A stretch of DNA of 64,000 nt from an uncultured Bacteroidales bacterium (lineage in GTDB: Bacteria; Bacteroidota; Bacteroidia; Bacteroidales; UBA932), in NCBI GenBank assembly GCA_944326325.1, contig CALVDQ010000005.1, positions 62,001 to 126,000 on the forward strand. The letters run 5' to 3'. Position numbers and translations under genes: made by a program. The notes beneath the pieces are model-generated. The model searched no databases, was not told where the DNA came from, and worked only from the letters and a program-made list of their open reading frames with translations. Within the stretch, counting starts at the first letter, position 1. Each line of letters begins with the position of its first letter. Of the stretch, positions 44,561-53,269 are shown piece by piece.

Positions 44561-45037
44561 CTACTCCTCGACTTCGCATCCGCGGAAATAGAAATCGGAC
44601 GCTGCCTTGTCCTTTGGAAAACAGAAATATGTGATTTCGGCCTCCGAGCAGACATTACCCTCATGGATGATGCGGGCGTCGAGTATGGCGAAGTTCCTTT
44701 TCATCTCCCTGATATGAGACCTGACCTCTATCTTTACGTCAGGCCCTGTAGGCACAGGCTTCCGGAACCGGATGTCCATCCTTGTGGTCATTCCGGATGT
44801 CTGGAGTTTCCTTGCTATCACCCACATGGCGATTTCATCCATAAGAGTAGACTGGATGCCGCCGTGCAAGGTATGCAGCCATCCCTGATAGTCATCCGAG
44901 GGGGTCCAGTATGAAACGATCTCGTCGCCGTCTTCGTAGAATTCCATCCTGAGACCGTACCTGTTTGATGGGGCACAGCCGAAACAGTTGTAACCCTGAG
45001 GCTCCAGACCGGCCCAGGGATTGATTATCTTCTTCAT
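44561..45037 (-). CDS. PaaI-like hotdog thioesterase
   Basis: The 158-residue protein has a hotdog fold with LHGGIQSTLMDEIAMW, the active-site helix of PaaI-type acyl-CoA thioesterases (Gly and Asp/Glu present). The N-terminal NCFGCAPSNRYGLRM is common in this subgroup. It probably hydrolyses an acyl- or aryl-CoA in the cytoplasm; the substrate is unknown. The start overlaps the HAD stop by 4 bases, so they are translated together. Last gene of the long minus-strand run from mazG. Confidence 0.85.
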   Translation of the reverse strand: MKKIINPWAGLEPQGYNCFGCAPSNRYGLRMEFYEDGDEIVSYWTPSDDYQGWLHTLHGGIQSTLMDEIAMWVIARKLQTSGMTTRMDIRFRKPVPTGPDVKIEVRSHIREMKRNFAILDARIIHEGNVCSEAEITYFCFPKDKAASDFYFRGCEVEE

Positions 45038-45681
45038 ATCCTTGTGTATTTATCCAGAAAATCATATAAGCCATATCTCCATATAATGCCGTCATCCTGA
45101 ACATGAGGGGAATCGACGACAAGGATATGGTCAACGCCGGCTCCGGAAGCCGCATCGGCACCCGTCCTGGAGTCCTCCACCACGAGGGCCTCATCCTTCC
45201 GGAGTCCTGTCATTTCAAGAGCCTTGAGATAAGGCTCAGGATCCGGCTTGCCCCTGGTGACGTCATCCGATGTAATTGCTCCGCAGAAATACTTTTCTAT
45301 CCCGAAGTGCTCCAGCATCAGACCGACCTGCGCGCGCGACGAATTGCTTACGAGAACCGCCGGGACACCACGGGACTGCAGCATGGCAAGTATCCTTTCA
45401 ATATCAGGCTCCAGGGCTGCCAGGTCTCCGAGACGTGCGGCATAGAGCCTGTCAATCTCACCTGTAATCTTTCTGAGAAGGCCTTCGGAATATATCCCCA
45501 TATCCTCAAGAATCATGGATATGGCCTCAACCGCCGTGAGATTATATCCACTGACTCTGTCAAGCACTTCCATGTCAAGACCGTATCTCGTCCTCATGAA
45601 ACCGATGATAACGGACCACAGGGAACTGCTGTCCACCACGACTCCGTCCATGTCGAAAAAGATTCCTTTCCAGAATTTCAT
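45034..45681 (-). CDS. HAD hydrolase, beta-phosphoglucomutase/phosphatase-like
   Basis: The 215-residue protein has FFDMDGVVVDS (Asp10, Asp12), a helical cap, VSNSSRAQVG, KPDPEPY and VVEDSRTGADA, all HAD motifs of the beta-PGM/phosphatase branch. Its place after thiD and tenA suggests a possible role as thiamine (mono)phosphate phosphatase, but this is inference. The ATG at 45681 is chosen; an in-frame GTG lies four codons upstream. thiD ends 18 bases upstream. Confidence 0.85.
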   Translation of the reverse strand: MKFWKGIFFDMDGVVVDSSSLWSVIIGFMRTRYGLDMEVLDRVSGYNLTAVEAISMILEDMGIYSEGLLRKITGEIDRLYAARLGDLAALEPDIERILAMLQSRGVPAVLVSNSSRAQVGLMLEHFGIEKYFCGAITSDDVTRGKPDPEPYLKALEMTGLRKDEALVVEDSRTGADAASGAGVDHILVVDSPHVQDDGIIWRYGLYDFLDKYTRI

Positions 45682-45699
45682 GGCGAAAGTCACGCAAAA

Positions 45700-46509
45700 C
45701 TATTCCCAGAATCCGAAGAAATGATGCACAGGCCCGTGACCATGTCCTATCTCGTATTCAGCCCCCGCCTCTATTGCCCTGGCGATATAGTCCTTGGCGG
45801 CAACCACGGCATCATCGAGACCGTAGCCTCTTGCCAGAAAGGAAGCGACTGCCGAAGAAAGCGTACAGCCGGTCCCATGGGTATTCCTTGTATGGAGACG
45901 GGCAGACCTGAGTTCAGTCAGTTTTCCGGTCTCGGCATTGTAGAAGACATCCACAAGATCTTCGTCGGAAAGATGGCCTGCCTTGAGCAGCACCGACACC
46001 CTTCCGTCCATGGACAGTCTGCGAGCACACTCCGGAAGCTCCTTCTGAAAGGAAATCTTTTCACCGAGAAGAATGCAGGCTTCCGGGATGTTCGGCGTAA
46101 TCACCCTTGCATACGGTACCAGCACTGACTTCAGTGTATCTACAGCGTCAGGCTCCAGGAGAGGGTCACCGGAAGTGGCCACCATCACAGGATCGAGGAC
46201 AATATTTTCTATTCCATACAAGGAGAGAGTATCCTTCACTGCACGGATAAGATCGGAGGAATGAAGCATTCCTATCTTCACCGCATCTGCACCTATATCG
46301 TCCAGGACCGACTTTATCTGTCCTTTCACAAAATCCACCGGTATGGGATGTACGCCCGTGACCCCTACCGTATTCTCATCAACTACCGCTACAACGACGG
46401 TGGCACCGTAGCAGCCGCAAGCGGAAAAGGTCTTCAGGTCCGCCTGCAGGCCGGCACCTCCGCTAGGGTCGCTGCCGGCGATGGAAAGCGCTATCTTGTA
46501 TCGTTTCAT
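45700..46509 (-). CDS. thiD: Hydroxymethylpyrimidine (phosphate) kinase
   Basis: The 269-residue ribokinase-fold protein has the ThiD signature GSDPSGGAGLQADLKTF, VLDPVMVATSG, and the C-terminal anion-hole motif HGTGCTLSSAVASFLARG. ThiD phosphorylates HMP and HMP-P for thiamine synthesis or salvage. The ATG at 46509 is chosen because it overlaps the tenA stop as ATGA; another ATG 3 codons upstream and one 15 codons upstream are possible. Confidence 0.93.
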   Translation of the reverse strand: MKRYKIALSIAGSDPSGGAGLQADLKTFSACGCYGATVVVAVVDENTVGVTGVHPIPVDFVKGQIKSVLDDIGADAVKIGMLHSSDLIRAVKDTLSLYGIENIVLDPVMVATSGDPLLEPDAVDTLKSVLVPYARVITPNIPEACILLGEKISFQKELPECARRLSMDGRVSVLLKAGHLSDEDLVDVFYNAETGKLTELRSARLHTRNTHGTGCTLSSAVASFLARGYGLDDAVVAAKDYIARAIEAGAEYEIGHGHGPVHHFFGFWE

Positions 46510-47159
46510 ATCTTCCATGTCTCCATATTGTATGCACTGTCCCAGAAAAGCCATTCAAGCTTCACGCCGGTGACGAATGCGCTTGTCATTTCTTCCCTGA
46601 CGGACGGGGAAGCCTTGGCGGCATAGCTGTCGCAAAGGTCCATAAGGTTGTCCGAAGGTCCGTCGAAACCGTCACTGCCGTAGACCTCTATCCAGTCCCA
46701 GTAAGGATTGCCCTCCAGAACGGCTTTCCCGAATATGTACCTGCCGGTCCTGGCGTAGACGATGAAGCACGGCAGGACCGATGCCAAGGCAACCTCCAGA
46801 GATGTCGCAAGCGCCTGTCTCCAGAGATGCGAGGAACAGAGCAGGCACGCCGGCGAGGCTTCTTCGGATGCAGGTCCGCAGCCATCCTCAATATACAGTC
46901 TGTGCAGGGATTCTTCAGACTCAAGGTTTTCCGTAGCATAACCCAGGAACAACCTTGTGCAGACAGGGTCATCGAAACGTGCGGCAAGTGCAGACATGAC
47001 CCTGGAATATTCTTTCAGATAAAGGGCGTCCTGACGGATGTAATGCATGAAACGCGCCCTGTCCAGTTCTCCGGAAGCAAGCCCGAGTACGAAAGGATGG
47101 CTGAGTATCTTCCCGAACACCGGTCCGGCCGCCTCCCATGCCGATTCACTCCACTTCAT
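46506..47159 (-). CDS. tenA: Aminopyrimidine aminohydrolase (thiaminase II)
   Basis: The 217-residue all-helical protein matches TenA. The catalytic Cys131 (in VLPCF) and Asp44 (in IRQDALYL) are present, as is the late Glu in KLEWLFWD. TenA frees HMP from degraded thiamine (aminopyrimidine salvage). Coupling with thiD by ATGA overlap means the salvaged HMP is phosphorylated at once. No TPP riboswitch is found upstream; the methyltransferase gene ends only 18 bases away. Confidence 0.91.
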   Translation of the reverse strand: MKWSESAWEAAGPVFGKILSHPFVLGLASGELDRARFMHYIRQDALYLKEYSRVMSALAARFDDPVCTRLFLGYATENLESEESLHRLYIEDGCGPASEEASPACLLCSSHLWRQALATSLEVALASVLPCFIVYARTGRYIFGKAVLEGNPYWDWIEVYGSDGFDGPSDNLMDLCDSYAAKASPSVREEMTSAFVTGVKLEWLFWDSAYNMETWKI

Positions 47160-47177
47160 GTTTTTCCTTGCCTCTGA

Positions 47178-47879
47178 TCAGAGCTTGTAGCCGCATATCG
47201 CGACATAGTCACCCCTGTCATACCCCTGTACGGGTTCCTCTATCCCGCTGTCGGAATAGAGGGGGTGACGCATGAGGGTCTGGGCATATTCGAAATTCCC
47301 GAATCCGGCCCGCTGCATCGCCTCGACCTTCTCTGCCGTGGTCCTCCAGCAAGCCTTGGATACCAGTTCTATAGGATAAGGGTCGGCCGGAGCCACTCCC
47401 GCAAGAAGCGGATGGTCCCATGTACCTACAGCCTTTGCAAGGTTATAAAGGAGACCGTACGAACTCTCCTTCGGAATATCGATAAGAATGACCTTTCCAC
47501 CTTTCCGAAGAACGGCATGACTGTTTGCGAGAGCCTTGTCCAGGTCGGTAATGTAGCCCGGACAGCCGTTGTAGAGTACGGTATCGTATGATTCAGGCAC
47601 CCCGGCATAATCCTCGGCAGTGCCGACACTGACTTTCATGCCGCGGGCAACGGCGATGGCCGCCATATCCGAAGACGGCTCTACCCCGTCCTCGACCACG
47701 ATACCGTAGTCAGCGCGCAAAATCTGTTCAAAAAGGCCGCTTCCGCACCCTACCGACAGTATCTTTTCCCCTTTCCGGAGGAAATATGCCACAAGAGCCG
47801 CTTCGGAATAAAGTACATTGCGGTTATCGAGAAACCATGAATCGTATTTCTCCGCGTAGCTGTCAAATCCGCTTTCCAT
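47178..47879 (-). CDS. Class I SAM-dependent methyltransferase
   Basis: The 233-residue protein has motif I KILSVGCGSGLFEQIL (near 42-57), an acidic residue at the end of strand 2 (EPSSDM), and the post-motif VILIDIPKESSYG. It resembles UbiE/Methyltransf_11 types acting on small molecules. No substrate can be named. It sits between prfA (15 bases) and tenA (18 bases) in the same run. Confidence 0.82.
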   Translation of the reverse strand: MESGFDSYAEKYDSWFLDNRNVLYSEAALVAYFLRKGEKILSVGCGSGLFEQILRADYGIVVEDGVEPSSDMAAIAVARGMKVSVGTAEDYAGVPESYDTVLYNGCPGYITDLDKALANSHAVLRKGGKVILIDIPKESSYGLLYNLAKAVGTWDHPLLAGVAPADPYPIELVSKACWRTTAEKVEAMQRAGFGNFEYAQTLMRHPLYSDSGIEEPVQGYDRGDYVAICGYKL

Positions 47880-47894
47880 AATCCTTCTACTTAA

Positions 47895-48980
47895 TCATTC
47901 TGCCGCAGCCTTGAGCCGTTCCGCGTTCTCGGCTATCTGAAGCTGGTCTATCACTTCCTGGATCTCCCCGTCCATGAAGACAGGAAGATTGTACATGGTA
48001 TAGTTAATCCTGTGGTCAGTCACGCGGGACTGAGGATAATTGTAGGTCCTGATCTTGGCCGAGCGGTCTCCTGTCGATACCATGGTCTTTCGCTTCGCCG
48101 ATATCTCGTTGAGATATTTCTCATACTCCATGTTGTAGAGCCTCGTGCGCAGTTCGGCAAGAGCCTTGTCGAAATTCTTCAGCTGGGACTTCTCATCCTG
48201 GCACTGGACCACGATCCCAGACGGGATATGCGTGAGCCTGATGGCCGAATAAGTCGTGTTGACAGACTGTCCGCCAGGACCTGACGAGCAGAAGGTATCC
48301 TTTCTTATATCGTTCATATTCAGCTCTATATCGAACTCGTCCGCTTCAGGAAGGACTGCCACCGATGCTGCAGAAGTATGCACCCGCCCCTGAGTCTCGG
48401 TCTGCGGGACCCTCTGTACCCGGTGCACTCCCGATTCATATTTGAGAGTCCCGTAGACATGGTCTCCTGAAATTTTGCAGACAATCTCCTTGAAACCGCC
48501 GGCCGCACCCTCAGACTGGTTTGTAACCTCCAGCTTCCAGCCTTTCTTCTCGGCATATTTCGAATACATCCTGAAAAGGTCTCCGGCGAAGATGGCCGCC
48601 TCGTCCCCTCCTGTGCCGCCCCTTATCTCGAGGATGGCATTCTTGCTGTCCTGAGGATCCGCAGGGATAAGCAGGAGCTTGATGTTCTCCTCTACAGCCG
48701 GTATCTTATCCTCGATTTCTGAAATCTCGGCCTTGGCCATCTCCCTCAGTTCCTCGTCCTTCTCGGAAGCGAGGATCTCCTTCGCCGAGTCATAGTCCGA
48801 CATCATCTTCTTGTACTCCCCGCCGGCCTTTATTATAGGGGCGAGTTCCTTGTATTCCTTGTTCAGCTGCACGTATTTCTTCATGTCCGAAATCACTTCC
48901 GGATCAGAAAGCTGCGCCTGCAGCGTATCGTATTTCTCCTGAAGGCCCATGACCTTCTCCAACAATGAATTTTCCGCCAT
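47895..48980 (-). CDS. prfA: Peptide chain release factor 1
   Basis: The 361-residue protein is full length for RF1. GGQ is present in [12 protein letters not shown], the stop-codon-recognition region with [21 protein letters not shown] precedes it, and [15 protein letters not shown] is typical. RF1 reads UAA and UAG and triggers peptide release. The start at 48980 ([10 protein letters not shown]) fits the family; the open frame has 28 extra codons upstream. Confidence 0.96.
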   Translation of the reverse strand: MAENSLLEKVMGLQEKYDTLQAQLSDPEVISDMKKYVQLNKEYKELAPIIKAGGEYKKMMSDYDSAKEILASEKDEELREMAKAEISEIEDKIPAVEENIKLLLIPADPQDSKNAILEIRGGTGGDEAAIFAGDLFRMYSKYAEKKGWKLEVTNQSEGAAGGFKEIVCKISGDHVYGTLKYESGVHRVQRVPQTETQGRVHTSAASVAVLPEADEFDIELNMNDIRKDTFCSSGPGGQSVNTTYSAIRLTHIPSGIVVQCQDEKSQLKNFDKALAELRTRLYNMEYEKYLNEISAKRKTMVSTGDRSAKIRTYNYPQSRVTDHRINYTMYNLPVFMDGEIQEVIDQLQIAENAERLKAAAE

Positions 48981-49039
48981 ATATAAAATCAAACTATAAT
49001 CTTGAACTTCGTATCCGTCGCGCCGGTGCCTGTCCGGTG

Positions 49040-50161
49040 TCACCCGATCCGCTTCACATAGCACCTGCGGCGCATATACAGTTCATGCTCGTACTTGCCC
49101 CATACGAAAGAAGCGCTGTTGGTGTCTATCTGCGGGTTGGTTATGGCCCATTTCACTCCTGCCTCACGGAATTTCCTCGCCATGATGTTATGGTACACGG
49201 AAGACACCCCTGTATTCTGCCACTTCGGAGCCGCCCCGTTTATCATCAGGTCAATGGTCTCGACGTTCTTCAGCGCCCTCAGGAAATGTATCCATCCGAA
49301 CGGAAACATCGAGCCCCGGGCTTTCTGCAAGGCTCTTGATATAGACGGGAAAGAAATCCCGAAAGCTGCAATCTCCTTGTGCTCGTCCAGCAGGAAACAG
49401 CACAACCTCTTGTCAAGAAGCCCTATGGTCTGTCTGGCTTCCTCCTCGATCTCCTTGTCCGTAAACGGGATGAAGTTATAGACACTCTCCGCGAAGCTGT
49501 CGTTATATATCCTGAAAAACTCCTTCACCATAGCCTTGTCATGCTTCAGGGAATCGATGTCCCCTTCTGTAAGCTTGTAGCGTTCCATAAGCCTGTCGGC
49601 GATGGACACCATCTTTTCCGGCACGGGCTGGTATGCCTTCAGCTTGTACTGGACCCAGTCACATTCCTTGACATAGCCGAGGGAAGTGACGAAATCATTA
49701 TAATACGGATAGTTGTAAAGGCAGTTGAACGGAGGGAGATTGTCATAGCCCTCCACCAGCATCCCCTGTTTCCCGAGAGTATTGTAGTAGAGAGGGCCGT
49801 GGATCTCGTCCATCCCGTTTTCCTTCGCCCATTTCTCCGCAGTCCCGAGCAGCAGTCCGGCCACCTCGATGTCATCGATTGTGTCGAACCATCCGAAACG
49901 GGCCCGCTTCTTGCCGTACCTCTCGTTGTACCTCGGGTTTATCATTCCGCAGATGCGTCCGACGACCTTCTTCCCGTCCGTCACCATCCACATCCTGTGC
50001 GAACAATACTCAAGCGACGGTACGTCCGTCAAAGACTTCTTCTGGTCAGCGAACAATGCCGGGACATATTGGGGACAGTCCTTGTAAAGGCTGTCCGGGA
50101 ATTTGATGAACTTTTTCAGGTCCCTGCGGGATACGACTTCAACTACTTTATAATCAGCCAT
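49040..50161 (-). CDS. GNAT-like acetyltransferase fold protein of unknown role
   Basis: The 373-residue protein begins [34 protein letters not shown], a start common in a conserved Bacteroidota family. The centre (about 85-215) has the strand-helix pattern of GNAT folds ([43 protein letters not shown]), and a second similar half follows (about 240-370, [27 protein letters not shown]). It could be an acetyl- or aminoacyl-transferase with tandem domains. No substrate is known to me. The ATG at 50161 is used; the open frame extends 36 codons upstream through an intergenic motif. Confidence 0.72.
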   Translation of the reverse strand: MADYKVVEVVSRRDLKKFIKFPDSLYKDCPQYVPALFADQKKSLTDVPSLEYCSHRMWMVTDGKKVVGRICGMINPRYNERYGKKRARFGWFDTIDDIEVAGLLLGTAEKWAKENGMDEIHGPLYYNTLGKQGMLVEGYDNLPPFNCLYNYPYYNDFVTSLGYVKECDWVQYKLKAYQPVPEKMVSIADRLMERYKLTEGDIDSLKHDKAMVKEFFRIYNDSFAESVYNFIPFTDKEIEEEARQTIGLLDKRLCCFLLDEHKEIAAFGISFPSISRALQKARGSMFPFGWIHFLRALKNVETIDLMINGAAPKWQNTGVSSVYHNIMARKFREAGVKWAITNPQIDTNSASFVWGKYEHELYMRRRCYVKRIG

Positions 50162-50238
50162 AAGACGACTTCTGTTTTCTATATTTGTTTTATGGGCTGT
50201 CCCGTATTTCAGGAACAGTCTCCCCAGAATTTGCGAAT

Positions 50239-50262
50239 TTAGGAACTGTTTTGAAAATTTAC
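50239..50262. repeat. 24-nt intergenic motif, copy 2 (tcdA to GNAT-like gap)
   Basis: Plus-strand core TAGGAACTGTTTTGAA. It lies in the 111-base gap between two genes of the same direction. On the minus strand it ends in CCTAA, running into TAAATTCG, one base pair change away from being close to the -7 consensus, about 70 bases before the GNAT-like start. Confidence 0.55.
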
Positions 50263-50272
50263 AACACAAATT

Positions 50273-51034
50273 TCAGCCTGCGTCCTGTCCGAGCAGTGAA
50301 ACGATGGCTGCCTGTGCACACAGACAGCCGAAAACTGCAGGAATATAGGAAATCGTCCCTGCGTTCGATTTCTTGTTCTTCTCGTCACAGTCCACGATTG
50401 CTGACCTGTCCGGCAGTTCCTCGGAAAACACTGTCAGCAGCCCCTTTCTTATCCCCATCCTGCGAAGCCTCTTCCTCACCACGAAAGCCAGCGGGCAGTT
50501 GAATGTCTTCGAGATGTCCGCTATCCTTATCCTGGTCGCATCCATCTTCGCCCCGGCCCCCATCGAAGAGACAATCGGGATGCCCTTGTCCATACAATAT
50601 TTTATAAGGGCAAGCTTCGGTGCGAGGGTATCGATGGCATCCACGACAAAGTCCACATTCAGGCCGGCAAAGGTCTCTTCCACCTTGTCCGCCTCAAGAT
50701 AGGTTTCCAGTACGGTCAGTCCGAGTTTCGGATTTATATCCTTCAGGCGGGCCGAAATGACCTCACATTTGGAGTGTCCGACAGTCGAGTCCAGGGCCAG
50801 GATCTGCCGGTTCTTGTTGGTTACGGACACGACATCGCTGTCCATTATGATCATCCTGCCGGCTCCTGCCCTGGCAATCATCTCGGCGGCATAGCCACCG
50901 ACGCCTCCGGCCCCGATTACGGCCACGCAGCTGTTCTGCAGCCGCTCCAGTCCTCCCGGGCCGAGCAGCATGCCGGTCCTCTCCCTCCAGTCAGGCTGGG
51001 CTGTTCCCGCCGGTGTATCCTGGCCGCACATCAT
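50273..51034 (-). CDS. tcdA: tRNA threonylcarbamoyladenosine dehydratase
   Basis: The 253-residue E1-like protein has VIGAGGVGGYAAEMIARAG (ATP site, 39-57), a DSDVVSVTNKNRQ stretch, VDAIDTLAPKLALI and the conserved GCLCAQ near the C-terminus. TcdA turns tRNA t6A37 into the cyclic form ct6A with ATP. The start shares one base with the mazG stop (TGATG). A second ATG follows at once (51031). Confidence 0.92.
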   Translation of the reverse strand: MMCGQDTPAGTAQPDWRERTGMLLGPGGLERLQNSCVAVIGAGGVGGYAAEMIARAGAGRMIIMDSDVVSVTNKNRQILALDSTVGHSKCEVISARLKDINPKLGLTVLETYLEADKVEETFAGLNVDFVVDAIDTLAPKLALIKYCMDKGIPIVSSMGAGAKMDATRIRIADISKTFNCPLAFVVRKRLRRMGIRKGLLTVFSEELPDRSAIVDCDEKNKKSNAGTISYIPAVFGCLCAQAAIVSLLGQDAG

Positions 51035-51852
51035 CAGAGGCCTTTCCGTTTGGCCTCATCCCAGATGGCGTCCATCTCGGCCAGAGTCATGTCCTTCAGA
51101 TCGCGGCCCTGGCGGATAGTGTGCTCCTCCAGGTATGTGAACCTCTGCCTGAACTTGTGGCAGGTCCGTTCAAGGGCGGTATCAGGATTGAGCCCGTATA
51201 GCCGCGCTGCATTGACTATCGCGAAAATATAGTCCCCGAGCTCCGCCTCGGCCCGGCTGAAGGCGGCCTTCCTTTCCTCCTCAGAAGAGGATTCCTCCAT
51301 GGCACGGAGTTCCGCCTTGAATTCCCCGAGTTCCTCGGAGACCTTGTCCCATACCTGTCCCTTCTCTTCCCAGTCGAATCCGACCCCGCGTGCCTTGTCC
51401 TGCATCCTGTAGGCCTTGAGCAGCGGAGGGAGGGTCTCCGGAACGCCGGAAAGCACCCTCTTGTTGCCGTCCTTCTCCTTGAGTTTCAACTGTTCCCAGT
51501 TCTTGACCACTTCGGCGGCATCCGCGACCTGTACGGATGAGAATACGTGCGGGTGGCGGTATATCAGTTTGTCGCACAGATGGTTTATGACATCAACTAT
51601 GTCATAGGTCCCGTTCTCCTCGCCTATCTTGGCATAGAAAAGGACGTGGAGAAGTACATCTCCCAGTTCTTTCGAGATATTCGCGTCATCTTTCTTGAGG
51701 ATGGCGTCACTGAGCTCGTAGGTCTCCTCGATGGTCTGCGGCCTGAGGGACTCGGCAGTCTGTGCCCTGTCCCACGGACATTTCAGCCTCAACTCGTCCA
51801 GGATGTCCAGAATCCGTCCGAACGCTTCGAGTTTTTCCTGTCTTTCTTTCAT
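51034..51852 (-). CDS. mazG: Nucleoside triphosphate pyrophosphohydrolase MazG
   Basis: The 272-residue protein has two all-alpha MazG domains. The first shows CPWDRAQTAESLRPQTIEETYELSDAI and ELGDVLLHVLFYAKI (Glu and Asp metal ligands); the second shows EELGEFKAEL and EAELGDYIFAIVNAARL. It splits NTPs to NMP and pyrophosphate, cleaning damaged nucleotides and possibly lowering ppGpp. It starts the long minus-strand run and has a -7 box upstream. Confidence 0.95.
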   Translation of the reverse strand: MKERQEKLEAFGRILDILDELRLKCPWDRAQTAESLRPQTIEETYELSDAILKKDDANISKELGDVLLHVLFYAKIGEENGTYDIVDVINHLCDKLIYRHPHVFSSVQVADAAEVVKNWEQLKLKEKDGNKRVLSGVPETLPPLLKAYRMQDKARGVGFDWEEKGQVWDKVSEELGEFKAELRAMEESSSEEERKAAFSRAEAELGDYIFAIVNAARLYGLNPDTALERTCHKFRQRFTYLEEHTIRQGRDLKDMTLAEMDAIWDEAKRKGL

Positions 51853-51884
51853 ATATTATTGTATATACGGATTATTCTGACGTG

Positions 51885-51892
51885 CAAAAATA
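51885..51892 (-). promoter_or_regulatory. Putative -7 element of the mazG run
   Basis: TATTTTTG on the minus strand, 33 bases before the mazG start. Divergent from the box at 51922. Confidence 0.42.
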
Positions 51893-51921
51893 GGAATTTA
51901 TGAAGAAACAATAAAAAATAT

Positions 51922-51929
51922 TATCTTTG
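51922..51929 (+). promoter_or_regulatory. Putative -7 element of the CoA-transferase gene
   Basis: TATCTTTG, 26 bases before the start codon. No TTTG at the exact -33 spacing. Confidence 0.45.
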
Positions 51930-51954
51930 GAAGTTTCCAAATATCCGATAGAGC

Positions 51955-53265
51955 ATGAAGAAAGAGATTCGTTATGTCACGGCCGATGAGGCTGTCAGGG
52001 TGGTAAAGTCAGGTGACCACGTACATCTGAGCAGCGTGGCGAGTGCGCCGAGGCTACTAATCGAGGCGCTGTGCAGGAGAGGTGAGGCAGGGGAGCTGCA
52101 GAATGTGAAGATACACCACCTCCATACGGAAGGGCCGGCCCCGTACACCGACCCGAAATTCGAAGGCATATTCTTCCATCAGGGATTCTTCATAGGGGCA
52201 AACGTACGTAAAAGCGTACAGGAAGGGTACGCCGACTACATCCCGGTCTTCCTTGGAGAGACACAGAAACTGTACAGATGCGGCGCACTGCCATGCGATG
52301 TGGCGATGATCCAGGTCTGTCCGCCGGACAAGCACGGATACGTATCCCTGGGGACCTCGGTAGACGCCACCCTCGCTGCCATAGAATGTGCCAGGACAGT
52401 CATAGCGGTAGTGAACAGGAATGTACCGAGGGCGTGGGGCCAGGCCATGATTCCAATGGATATGATAGATATATTCGTGGAAGATGACACTCCCCTGGTG
52501 CCGGGACATTTCAGCCAGCCGGACGAGATAGAGACTGCCATCGGAAAACATTGCGCGGAACTGATAGAGGACGGTTCCTGCCTCCAGATGGGAATAGGGG
52601 CGATACCCAATGCCGTACTTGCACAGCTCGGAGGACACAGACACCTCGGGGTGCATACCGAAATGTTCGCCGACGGAGTGCTGGACCTTGTGGACAAAGG
52701 CGTGATAGACGGGTCAAGAAAAGTGACGGACAAGGGCAAGATAGTGGCCACATTCCTTCTCGGCTCCCAGAAATGCTACGATTTCATCGATGACAATCCG
52801 ATGGTGGCCATGATGGATGTAGGATATACGAACTCGCCGGCAGTGATTTCCCGGAACCCGAAAATGGTGGCGATAAACTCAGCCGTGCAGATAGACCTGA
52901 CGGGACAGATATGTGCAGACTCGATAGGCACCAAGTTCTATTCTGGAGTCGGCGGGCAGATAGACTTCGTCTACGGGGCATCCCTGTCCGAAGGAGGCAA
53001 AGCCATAATAGCCATGCCTTCACGGACGAAAAAGGGAGCGTCGAAGATTGCCCCGACCATTCTCGAAGGTGCCGGAGTCGTGACCACAAGGGCTCACGCA
53101 CACTGGGTAGTGACCGAATACGGGGCCGTCAACCTGTACGGCAAATCCATGCAGGAAAGGGCCAGGCTTCTGATAAGTATCGCCCATCCGGATGACCGTG
53201 AGGCACTTGACAGAGCGGCATACGACCGTTTCGGAAGCCATTACGCCATGGTCCGTCCCGAGTAG
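51955..53265 (+). CDS. Acetyl-CoA hydrolase/transferase family protein
   Basis: The 436-residue protein belongs to the Cat1/4-hydroxybutyrate CoA-transferase group. The catalytic Glu is in GVHTEMFADGVLDL, and the glycine-rich GIGAIPNAVL and GVGGQIDFVYGA stretches bind CoA. It probably moves CoA between acetate and another acid (butyrate, propionate, succinate or 4-hydroxybutyrate) in fermentation. The acid cannot be set by sequence alone. It is transcribed alone and ends 4 bases before the convergent addA stop. Confidence 0.9.
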   Translation: MKKEIRYVTADEAVRVVKSGDHVHLSSVASAPRLLIEALCRRGEAGELQNVKIHHLHTEGPAPYTDPKFEGIFFHQGFFIGANVRKSVQEGYADYIPVFLGETQKLYRCGALPCDVAMIQVCPPDKHGYVSLGTSVDATLAAIECARTVIAVVNRNVPRAWGQAMIPMDMIDIFVEDDTPLVPGHFSQPDEIETAIGKHCAELIEDGSCLQMGIGAIPNAVLAQLGGHRHLGVHTEMFADGVLDLVDKGVIDGSRKVTDKGKIVATFLLGSQKCYDFIDDNPMVAMMDVGYTNSPAVISRNPKMVAINSAVQIDLTGQICADSIGTKFYSGVGGQIDFVYGASLSEGGKAIIAMPSRTKKGASKIAPTILEGAGVVTTRAHAHWVVTEYGAVNLYGKSMQERARLLISIAHPDDREALDRAAYDRFGSHYAMVRPE

Positions 53266-53269
53266 CCCC

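Noticed and set aside
46510..47177. TPP riboswitch for tenA-thiD
   Set aside because: Only 18 bases separate tenA from the gene before it, and no THI-box-like sequence is visible.
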